Source of the DNA: Odobenus rosmarus divergens
Taxonomy: Eukaryota; Chordata; Mammalia; Carnivora; Odobenidae
Length of the DNA: 64,000 bases
Assembly: GCF_000321225.1 (NCBI RefSeq)
Contig: NW_004450582.1
Span: 2,140,654-2,204,653, forward strand
Direction of reading: 5' to 3'
Shown here: positions 44,501 through 56,500 of the stretch, one piece after another
How positions within the stretch are numbered: the stretch's first letter is position 1
Layout: the number at the start of each line of letters is the position of its first letter
Position numbers and translations under genes: made by a program
The notes under the pieces: generated by a model
Told to the model about the DNA's origin: nothing
Seen by the model: only the letters and a program-made list of their open reading frames with translations
Database searches by the model: none

Positions 44501-47500
44501 TGCAAAGGCTGCTTCTGACACCTCCTCCCAGCTATACAAACAAAAGCTCAGGTGTGCAGACCCACTAGGTGCCACAGACACACCACAGAAGCACTTTCTC
44601 AGCTCATCTTCTAAACCAAAATACAGGCAAATTCAGACCCTTACTCTTCCTTGCACTCATTCCCAATTGTTGTCTTATTTGTCCACTTATTGATTTGCTG
44701 TAGAATCGGAAGGTGCTCGGAAGGAAAGGAGGAGCGGGAAAATTGATTCACTATTTGTGAGGACCTTCCATGTGCAGAGAAGCATTTTGGTTTTGTCAGA
44801 GTAGAGAGCATTAAGTAAAACACAGCCCCTACCCAGTGAAATAGAGAAGGTAACAAGAGCCCTGGGGACCAGTACAAGACAGAGTACGACACACTCCGTT
44901 GAAGAAACATAAGCTGCTGTGGGGTGCACAGAAGGAAAGGGCCCCTGCTGGTTGGGAGAGTAAAGCTCAAGAGGGGAAAAAGGACTTCATGCAGGAGATA
45001 GTATATGAGTTGAGTATTGACGAACAGGTGAAATGTTGATGGGTAGAAATGAGGGCTTAAGCATCCCAGCATGCAGAGAGAGAAGCATGTATAAAAGCAA
45101 AGAAGCAGGGGCACCTGGGTGGCTCAGTCGTTAGACATCTGCCTTCGGCTCAGGTCATGATCCCAGGGTCCTGGGATCGAGCCCCACATTGGGCTCCCTG
45201 CTCCGCGGGAAGCCTGCTTCTCCCTCTCCCACTCCCCCTGCTTGTGTTCCGTCTCTCGCTGTGTCTCTCTCTGTCGAATAAATAAATAAAATCTTTATAA
45301 AAAAAAAAACAAAGAAGCAGAGAAGTATAGGAATTTTGTGAAAGTCTGTATTAGCTGGAGTGCAGGAGATGAGCAGGGGAATAAGAGAGAGAAAACTGGA
45401 AACATGAAGTAGGGCTGTATTTGGGAGGTCATGAGTTCAGGTGAGGGAAGTGTATTTAATTAGATTTGTATCAGAAGCAACTAAGATTATGCAGAGAAGT
45501 GCCATGAGAAGTGGCTCAACTTTAGGAAGAACAAGTGTCAACACTGTACAGGAAGGACTGGAGCCCACAGGAGACAGATGGGGAACGTCATCAGGAGAGG
45601 AGGAGAGCTGAACTAACATGCAAGCGGTCGACGTGGAAAAGAAGGATAGCCTTTAAAGATATTTGAGGGTAGAATCAATAGCATTTGATAACTGGATGTT
45701 GGAGTGAGGGATGGAAAGCAGACAGAAAACACTAAAAGAAATAGGGAAATAAGGATAAGGAACAGTTTTGAGAAATAAATTAGATACATTTGACCATGAA
45801 CATGGGGAGTCAGAGATGCAAGCAGTACACTTAGTGAAACCCTTCAGTGCAGGGCTCAAGATGGAAAAGGGGGTACTGCTTTGCTTCTTTTATCAAGTGC
45901 ACATTGAGGGCCTACCTATGACCCCAAAGGACTGGAGATATGGAGGTGAACAAGCCAGCCATGATCCCTGCCTTCATGGAGCTTGCAGTCTAGTGGAGGA
46001 GACAGATATTAAACACATACCCACTTCAGGTATCAATGAAAAGTTCTCATGGATAAAGAGATATTTGATCCAGAGCCCGACGGATGAGTAAGAGCTGGCC
46101 CAGCAAAAAGGCAAGGGGAACAGCATTTCGGGCTTATGTCAAGGCCCCGATGGAGAATTAAACTGATATGTTTAAGGAACCACAAGAAGATCCATGTGCT
46201 AAACGGGGGAGGAAAATTGTAAAATCGTCAGGTGATGTGTATCTCAAAGTAGTCCATAGAAGAGCCAGAAGTAAGGCAATGCACTGAGGGAAAAGTATGG
46301 AGGACATCTTTTGGGCTTTACAACATCTGTGGTAGTTGTGGTGGCCATCCTCTGTTTCCTTAGCCCTACCCCCCGGAAGCATATGTCCCAGCCTAGATGC
46401 TATGACAACTCATTTTAGAATAAATCGAAGTAACCAAGCCACCACGTATGCATAAAAATACACAGAGTATCTTAAAACATAACATATGCTCGATAAATAT
46501 TGTTTTAAGATTTACCTGTGTGGAAGGGACACCTATTTAAGATAGAAACCTGCTTGAACGGCCCCATTTCATTCTTACCATATATTACCAACCACAGGCT
46601 GAAACAGGTTAAAGAGGAATCATATCTGTGCTACTTAAATTAATCCTGACATTGGTTTCTTTCTCACCTCTTGGCATAGCCTTGACATAGACTTGAACTA
46701 TCCCATGATTTCAGCTGGGAGTTTTGGATTGTCATGTGACTACAAAGAGACTTTAACCAGGCTAATGTCTCCAGCTAGGAAGCTGATGTACTTCTTGGTT
46801 AACTTTTGGAAGGTCAATAACTTGCCATTCAAAGACTTTTCCTGGGACTCTGCATATGTTTTCAAGAATGGCACCGAGACTGAAGACTGTTTCTGGTAAG
46901 CAGGAGGCACTTGCCATAGAGAGAAGCCACAGAATCCTGGCAGGTTATAATCAGACGCACCTTCCATCTATAAAAGCACTGGGAATGGACACCAGCCCGC
47001 TTTCTCACACACATGAAAGCGAAGGGGCCAAAGGAAACATAGTATAAATGTAATCAGCATGTGTGATATTTGCCACACTCTGGTTTTCAAAATACTTTCA
47101 TATTACTTTTATTGATTCCTTACAGTAAATCCTCTAAAGAAAAGAGAACAAGTACTATGATCTCCGTTTTGCAGATAAGGACAATGAAAACCAGTGGTCA
47201 CTGCTTTCACATTATTGTGCAAGATACAATACCAGAGAATATGCATTCTGCCAACACCTACCACTAGTTAGAAATAATTTTTCTCTCTCAGTTTTTCAGA
47301 GGACTAAGTGGGGTGGGAGGAGAACGGGACATTGGGCACCATGGCTAAATAAAATTACAAGGTTCACACAACTCCAGAAGAGGTAGCAGAGAGACTCTTC
47401 TGGTTGGGTTACCACCTGCACCACCAGGATGCTGCTTAGTTCTGCAGTGTCTCTCCACCCAAGTATGCAAAATACTTAGGGTACCACTGGAACACACATC

Positions 47501-50500
47501 TAGGGAATGGCAAGAATCAGCCCTAAGGTCTTGTCCTAGAAACTTTGGGGTGAACTTAGAACCCACAGAAGTCCATTTCACTGGGAGGAGAAAAGATTCC
47601 TATCAACTCTGAATTTTTGTACTATAGACTAAAAGGTTTCAACTTATCTGTGATAATGGGGTTTATAGAGCAGAGCAGCCTTCCTCCTGCATATAGCAGG
47701 AAGCCATTATAAGGGACCTGCCAAATGTCTACCATTTGTATAGATACATGAAGATTTCCTAAAACTTCTCCTATACTTTTACTAAACTAGATGTCCGCAA
47801 TCCAGACCACTGATATTATCGTGTGTATCATCTGTTGTGTTGATAGCGGAAATGAATTTTAGATGAACAAGTTCCAGGAGGGATCTGTAAACAAGGAGCA
47901 AACAACATGGAAGGCCATGAAGAAACTAGGCTGGTTTCTTAGAGTTTCTCTTTTATCTGCTCTAGGTACCTCAATGCTCTGGAGGCTGGAGTGTCCTATT
48001 TTTCTCGGAAACTTAGCTTCAAGGAAATGTTGAGGGGAAATGACCAGTTTCAGGATATCTTAATGAACCAGAACAGGAAAAGCAATGGTAAGGAGACATG
48101 GAGATAATTTTTTGCCAACTTCTTCCTCACAACTACCACTTTTTTATGAGTTGTTTTGACAGATCTACCACCACAGAGCTGTCAGCATTGCCTCCATATA
48201 TTTTGTTCACTTGAGGAGATCTAGAGTTGCATGCAACTCCATCAGGTTGTTCTTCCTGTTGATTAAAACCTTATCCTATGACAGCAAGGAGAAAGGTAAT
48301 TAAACATAATGTGAAAGTAATGATGAAAGCCTAGGCTTTATAAATCAGAATGATATCATGACCCACCATCCATAAACTGCTTTTTAAGTTGACCTCAACG
48401 CAAGCTGTTATTGGATTTGTGACTAATCCTCACACATTCTGAGTCCTAGCCCCATGATGACCAAGAGGATATGTTTATTGATATCTGGCCTCAATTAAAA
48501 TTACAAGGTTAGCAGATCATCTCACTTTTCTCTGTCCTTGTATCTCACAGGCCCAGCGATCTCCCAGTTACAGGTCAAGTATGGGATAAAATCATCCTTA
48601 CTATGTCATGAAGTGATTTGTTCCACTTTCCAAGGATTCTCTTTACAAATAAGAATATATCAGGAGCAAAGGAATCAACAGTGGACCTTTCCTACAAGGG
48701 AAGGTGCTTGCTTGGCAGGAATTCCTAGTATGACTCAAATCATCATCTGCTGTTATTCAGCATTTGCCATATTAAGAACTTTCCATGTACAAAACATTGC
48801 TGAGATGTGGGGAGAAAAAGAAGTATAAATGTCCCTTAAAAGAAGTATTCATGTCCCTAAGCTGCTTTTTACAATTCAGTTGAACAACATAGTATATAAA
48901 AAGATCCAATGTAGTGTCCCACAACTCCTCTTTCTCATAGCCATGCATTTGGAAAATCTGGTGGTGAAGAGTAGTAAAGCTCACAGGATCAGACTGGACT
49001 CTGCCACTGAAATCCTTAAGACTGAGTTCTGAGTTAAGAGGCTACAAACAAAGCCCAAGGAAAGTTGCTTAGGAACACTACACAAATTCTCACATTCACT
49101 TGACTGTATCTTTGTCAACCACTTCACAGTTGGTGAGGTGCACTTCACTTATCAATGAAAATAGTTTTTGTAACTACTCCAACCTGGTAAAATGGAATAA
49201 ATACCAAACCGGATTCATAAACTTGAAAATTAGAGCTCCATTATCAACTCATTTTTAACCTTTGACATCTTGGCTTCCAGTCTTCTTAACTCAATAAAAT
49301 TAAGGGAATGGACCAGAGGATTCTCTTTAAGATCCCACACAGCTCTACTCTGACTCTATGCCTGTAAACAAAACAAAACAAAACTAAAAGCAGAAAGACA
49401 GAGTAATTGAAGAATTGATGTTAATCTTAAAACATAAATGTAGCATGGACACACTACGTTCAAATTCAGGTTCCTGGTTCCCACCTGTTTGTATGTAGAC
49501 TGTTGTGTATTTCCCTCCTTGTCTTGTTCTCTCTCCTCCAGTGATTGTTATGTGTGGGACACCAAGTGTCATCGGCAACCTCAAAGGGGACAGGGCAGTG
49601 GCTGAAGACATTGTGATTATTCTAGTGGATCTATTCAAGTACGTACAATATTTGAAAGAACTCTCCTCTTTTCAGAGAAGAAAGACTCCCAGGATTTCCA
49701 GAACATGCATTCTCTTTTCTCTTGCTTCGCACAGATTCACATAGGGTTCAGTATGATAATATTTTAATCCATGTTTTATTCTTTCATCACACCCTCATTT
49801 TTATTTAATTAATTGTAACCTTAGCAGACATGCCTAACTTTGACATCATTATCATGTCTAAAACAGAATTGTTATGACCCATTAAACCCACACGTCCATC
49901 CATTTACAGGGACCCCGGTCTCCAGCCTGATTTTAAGGTATTTTTCCAGGCGGTGATAAATCAACTAACAACCCAATAGCGTTATTTTTGAGACTGTGGG
50001 CTGTGTCTGTGCCTTCTATCGCTAATGGCCTTTGATCCTAGATGATTTTTCCTTTGCCAAATTTGGTAAGAAGAAAGTTCTAGTTAAATGAGTTTGTTTT
50101 TTTGCTGTCTGTGGTACAGTCACAGTGGTGATTTTATCCTCTGTAATTCTCTGGAAATAAGGAGAGAAAATTCTGGAGAATACAAACTCCTTTCCTTCCT
50201 TCCTTCCTTCTTCCTTCCTTCCTTCCTCTCTCTCTCTCTTTCTTTCTTTCCTTATAATTCAATTTTCATTTTTTTAAATTAGAGTATAATTAACAGTGTT
50301 ATATTTTACCAGTCATCTTCTAATAGGGTTGGAGACCCCACAAACCATACCGATATAGTATCTGAGTCAGAGTAAGCATATAGAAGGTGTTGCTGGTGCA
50401 CCTGTGCCCCTTGCCCCATCAGCTAGATCATATAACCTCAATTATCTGACTACATTATTAATCATTACCTGTCTGCACTCAGACTGGATACTGTTACTGC

Positions 50501-53500
50501 ACTGATATCTCCCATATTTGCCTAGGCATTTCACCCACACTCTATGTACTTGTCACAGTGTTAAGAGGAATAAAGCATAGGAACTGCAGGCCTATTTGAC
50601 TAGGCCTTCATGAAGATAATCTAATCAATCAACTTAGCCTTTTAGCTGCAAAATACAGGAAAGAGGACAAAGTTATCAATATTTCATTCCTACAACCACA
50701 TTGACAGCTGCTTTCAATAGTTACTAGCCAGGTTGGTGTAATCCTACTTTTAGCAAATCCTCAACCAACTGCCAAAGTGTTAGCATTCCTTTGTCACTGT
50801 TCTCAAAGGACACCTGGCTATGTTTGGGGAAGATCATGAGATTCATTTGAAAGTTGACATTAACTGGGTTTCAAATTCTAATTCTGACACTTTGGTTCAT
50901 TTGACTCTTTTTTTTTTTTTTTTGACAGTTGATTAATTTCTTTTATTTCTTGGGTTTCCCAAATCACACCTTCTCAGTTAAACAGTTTTTTAAAAAGCTA
51001 TTCATCTGGGGTTCATTTGACTCTTGGGTGTTTCTTAGAATCTTGAGATTAAAACTTCTCTTTTGTAAAATGAGAATAAAGAGGCCCACTTCATAGGAGT
51101 GTTTTTAGGATTAGATGTGATAATATGAGCAAATTATTCAACCTAGTCCTCAGGGCATAGATGTGTTCATCTACTGTTTGAATAGTAAATGATAGTTATC
51201 CTAGTGAGAGCAGTTCAAACATGTTAGATTCATTGCATATTAAAACACTCAAATGATTTGGAATTTTATTTTATTTTATTTTTTAAGATTTTTTATTTAT
51301 TTGACAGAGAGATAGAGAGCACAAGTACGCAGAGTGGCAGGCAGAGGGAGAGGGAGAAGCAGGCTCTCCACTGAGCAGGGAGCCGGACATGGGGCTCGAT
51401 CCCAGGACCCCAGGATCATGACCTGAGCCGAAGGCAGCCGCTTAACCGACTGAGCCACCCAGGCGCCCCTCAAATGATTTGGAATTTTAGAAACTCTATG
51501 ACTTGCAGCACAATCTTAGACAGTATTGAGGGTCCACAATGGGCCAACTATCGCCTAGGATTGAGGATACACAATCAATACACTAATGTCAAGGAGTTAA
51601 CAGTGTTAGAGAAAATGTTTAGTCTTTTCATACTTAGTTTCACCATAAATTTAATTCATAAAATTTCTCTATATCCTGTCCCAATATATCTAAACTATTA
51701 TGAGCACATAAAGAAAAGAAAGTTTCCACGTGTAAACAAAAAGTCAGTAAGCCTTGAAAGCAAGCATTAGCTCACATGTCCAGAGCCCAAAAAACCTCCC
51801 TCAAAGAAGTCTCTGTGATCTGATCTTCCTTTCCGCTCATGGATGTGAACCACAGCCCTCTTACTCAACTTAGCATCTTATATGACAATAAACCTATCTG
51901 GGGAAGCAGAAAGTTTTCCAGGTTACTAGAAAAAAAAAAAGATGTTTTTTACTATTTCAAGGCTGATGCTATAGTTTGTGGGAATTGCAGAAGCTCCATA
52001 TGATTTTTGGAGGAATAAGTTTTCATGAGGAATTTGTGCTTTAATTACAGTAACCACTACTTCATGGAAAATGTCACAGCCCCTGACTATATGAAAAATG
52101 TCCTTGTGCTGACATTGCCTCCTGGGAATTCCACCTCCATTAGCTCTTTCTCCAAGGGTTTATCACAGGTAAGTTTCATGGTTTTGTACTACTCTTTTCT
52201 TTGTCAAGGGTAAGATGTTATTCTCCTATGTAGGACCCAAATTCTAAGGTAACAATTGTTTTTTTTACTCCCATTCACTAAACAAATGTTAACTGAGACC
52301 AACTATGTGCAAGATTACTGATATTAAAATTCTCACTATAGGTCACTGTGCTGGGCTCTGGACCAACACAGCAATGCACACTCTGTTACATTGGAACGGA
52401 AGTGACGATATGGGAAGACAGGAAGAAGCCCCGCTGATTTAGGGAGGGTAGAAACTAAACAATGTAAAAAAATGAAGTTCCTTACACCCTGAAGCAACTT
52501 TCTGCTATCACAGATATCAAAATTCTCTTTAGAGATATATATTCCTAGGTTAAGACATTGTCCCCTATTATAATTAAGTTGACCATTGTTTAAATTTGTC
52601 CGCGAGAGTCTTAGCATCATATCTGGTTTAGCATTTATCCCAGAAAAAAGAACCTCTAACTGGACATTAAATCCTGGCCACCTTATTATAATGCAGGGGC
52701 CCCTGACCCTAACACCACCTTGGGCTTTGTCAGTCACTGCACCTTAGTGTGACTAAATTCATCAGATGTATTCTGCCATCAGAGTCAGTTGAGAGCAGGT
52801 TTGGACTGGGAAGAGGAGGGAAGGAGCAGTCCTGAAGACCATGAACAACCTTGGGATGGCAAGCCAGGCCCAAAGAGCTATAAGGGAAGTTGGGCACTTT
52901 GGGGAGTATCACAGTTTTTTCCCGGACTAGCAGTTCTAAACCCTCTGTTTTACAACCCTGCCAGAATTAGGAGCTGTAACCACTTTTGGGGTTGGGACTT
53001 AACTGGATTCTTTTGGTTCTGTGAAATGATGATTTCAGCAAAAGACACTGAAACCAATGAGAGGTGTTTTCTTTTTTCTTTTTATATTTCTAGCAAATAT
53101 ACTTCTGGGTGTAATATTCAGATATCACTCACCCAGCTGCTAGGCTCTGGCAAAAGTGTGATTCTTCACAGGTGGACGGTCTAAAATGCCTAAGCTGACA
53201 GAATTTACTTGGTCTCAGGGGGCATAAGACTTTTAATCCACAGTCCAACTCTGTGAAGACCACCATGCAACTGTCAAGAACCGTCTTCAAAGCAAGTTCA
53301 ATGGTATCATCCAATCAACTCTCTTCCTGCCCTATTCAGGGTGCTGAAGGACAGAGAGTTGTTTTTACTGTTGTTCTCTTTTACTCTTTGTGAAAACATT
53401 ACACTACAAGCAAACATTTTTCCTATATAAAATCTCACAAGAATTATGACAATGCTGCATGCTGTTCTTCCTGGTTGAAATGATAGATTTCACCATCATG

Positions 53501-56500
53501 GGAAAAAAATATAATTGCTTTTAGTTACTTCCCTAAAAATAGTGTTCCAGGTTTATTGATTGCCAAGGAAAGGCAGAATTTTGACACAAGGCTAATAAAA
53601 AGAGCTCAAGGACATATTTTCCAAAAGACTTCTTTAATACCATCCCTACAATTCTCCTAACATCCCTTTACCTTTCCAGTTACTCTGCAGACACCAAGAA
53701 TGTTTTGCTCCAGGCTCAAGACCAGAATCTCTCTTTGGGGAACTCATTTTAAGATTTTTCTTTCTCATTCAGGCAAAGAATAACTTTGCTCTTGCCTACT
53801 TGAATGGAATCTTGCTCTTTGGACACGTGCTGAAGACATTTCTTGAAAATGGAGAAGATATTACCACCCCCAAATTTGCTCAGGCCTTCAGGAACCTCAC
53901 TTTTGAAGGTACTGGTTTCCTAAGAGCAAACAACAACAGCAACAACACTTAACTAACACTTTCTACAGAAAGCTAAAGACATTCGGGCTTTGTGGATGGA
54001 CTTTGGGAAGCAAAGAGGGGGATTGGCCATAGACAGACCAACAGCTAAATATCTTCGAACTTACTTGGAGGCAAATACCACTGCATACATTTGAGGGTTG
54101 CTATTAGCGATATCTGGACCCCAGTTTATGCTTTAAGATTTCAGAATCTTTCGATATCAAAGAAAGAGCACATGGCTTGGACTTTGTACTTTGAACAAAC
54201 TCATCGCAGGGTGTTTGGGGCGGTGATGTCCTGACTGTGCTTGGAGACTAGCAAGAAGAGAAATCTCTGCAGTTTGGTTTTGGTCCTTCCATATCTCCTT
54301 TCTATCCTTTAGGGATCTGGGACCCTGTGTTACCCCTCAAACTACCAGAACCTCTCATAACAATATCATCCCAAGGTTCCCAACACATGTTCCTGAATGT
54401 GAAGTATGGTATCTTACTGTAATTTTGATTTGCCTTTCTCTAATGAATAGCAATATCAAGCACCTTTTCATGTGCTTATAGGCTATTTGTATATGTTCTT
54501 TAGAAAATGTCTCTTCAAGCCTTTGCCCCTTTTTGAATTGTTTGGGTTTTTGTCTGGATATTATTGGTTAATCAGATATATGATTTGCAAATATTTTCTC
54601 CTATTTTGTGAGTTGCCTTTTTACTCTGTTGATAATGTCTTCATGCACAAAGTTTTTAAATCTTCATGAAGCCCAATTTGCCTATTTTGTCACTGGTTGC
54701 CTCTACCTTTAGTATATCCAAGAAATCACTGCCAAATCTAATGTCATAAAGCTTTTGCTCTGTGTTTTTTTCTAAAAGTTTTATACTTGTAGGTTTACAT
54801 TTAGGTCATGGATGCATTTTGAGCTATGTGGATATCCAATTTTTCCAGCACCATTTGTTAAAGACTCTCTTTTCCCCCAGTGAATGGTCTTGTCACTCTT
54901 AGAGAAAATCGTCTGACCATATATGTAAGGGTTGATTTCGGGACATCCTATTTTATTCCATTTGTATATACATCTGACTTTATGCCAGTACCATACTGTT
55001 TTGATTACTGTAGCTTTGTAGCAAGTTTTGAAATTAAGAAGTGAGTCCTTCAGCTTCTTCTTTTTCAGGATTGTCTTGGTTATTTTGGATTTTTTGAGAT
55101 TCCATATGAATTTTAAGATGGCTTTTCCTATTTCTGCAAAAAAAAATAATTTTTTTGACAGAGATTGTGTTAAATCTGTGGACTGCTTTGGGTAATATAG
55201 ATTTATTGATGATGTTAAGTGTCCCAATACATAAACATGGGAGGTTTCCATTTATTTATATTTTCTCCAATTTCCTGCAGAAAAGCTTTGTAGTTTTTTT
55301 TTTTTTTGTACAAGTCTTTTATCTTGGCTAAGTCAGTTCTCAAATCTTTTATTCTTTTTGATGCTATCATAAATGGAATTGTATTCTTTTTATTGAAATA
55401 TAGTTGACACACAATGTCACCTTAGTTTCAGCTGTATAACATAGTGACTCCACAGTCTATACTTTATGCTATGCTCACCACAAGTGTACCTAGCATCTGT
55501 CACCATAAAACCCTATTACAGTACCATTGACTATGTTCCCTATACCTTTGACTATACATTGATTCTATTTCCTCTACCTTTTATCCCCGTGACTTATTCA
55601 CTCCATAAATGGAGACCTGTAACTACCACTGGAATTGTACTCTTAACATCCTTTTCTGAATGTTCATTGTTAGTATATAGAAATGCAACTGATATTTGAG
55701 TGTTGACTTTGTATCCTGCAACTTTGCTGAACTCTTTTTTAGTGGAATCTTGAGAATTTTCAACATGTAAGATCATATCAGTTGTGAATTTTACTTCTTC
55801 CTTTCCAATTTGGATACCTTTTATTTTTTTCTTGCCTAAGTGCTCTGGCTAGGTATTCCAGTATTATGTTTAATAAAAGTGGCAAGAATAGGCATCCTTG
55901 CCTTGTTCCTGATCTTAGAGGAAAAGCTTTTATTCTTTCACCATTAAGTATGATGTTTGCTATGGGTTATCCATAGACGGATTTTATTATGTTGAGGTAG
56001 TTTCCTTCTGTCCCTAGTTTGTTGTGTTTTATCACGAAAGCATATTGAATTTTGTAAAAGCTTTCTCTTCATCAAATTGAAAAGACCATGCATTTTTTTC
56101 CTTCATTCTTTTAATGTGGTATATTATATTTATCAACTTTTATATGTTGAACTATTCTTGCATTCCAGGAATAAATCTCTCTTGGTCATGATGAATACTT
56201 CTTTTAATATGCTGCTAAATTCTATTTGCCAGTATTTTGTTGAAGACTTTCATATCAGTGTTTATTAGGGATATTGATGTGTAGTTTTCTTAGGGTCATT
56301 TTCTGGCTTTGGTATCAGAGTAATTCTGGCCATATAGAATGAGTTCAGGAATGTTTCCTCCTCTTCAGGTTTTTTTGAAAAGTTTGAGAAAGGTTGGTGT
56401 TAATTATTCTTTAAATATTTGTAGAGGGGCGCCTCTCATGTCCAACTCTTGGTTTCAGCTCAGGTTGTGATCTATTCCTCTATTTCCTTCTGTCTTATTA

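Noticed and set aside
44641..45114. 157-aa minus-strand open frame, one of the longest in the window
   Set aside because: It lies within an antisense L2 fragment in GUCY2C intron 3 and runs up to a SINE; no recognisable domain.
48538..48828. 96-aa plus-strand frame after the GUCY2C exon 5 region
   Set aside because: It begins mid-intron without an in-phase acceptor; the true exon 6 at 49542 continues the reading frame.
50190..50250. CT-rich tract as a regulatory triplex element
   Set aside because: A plain microsatellite; nothing in the sequence ties it to regulation.
52336..53184. Opposed open frames (133 aa minus, 131 aa plus) in GUCY2C intron 7
   Set aside because: No family resemblance and no splice continuity with the flanking GUCY2C exons; consistent with chance.
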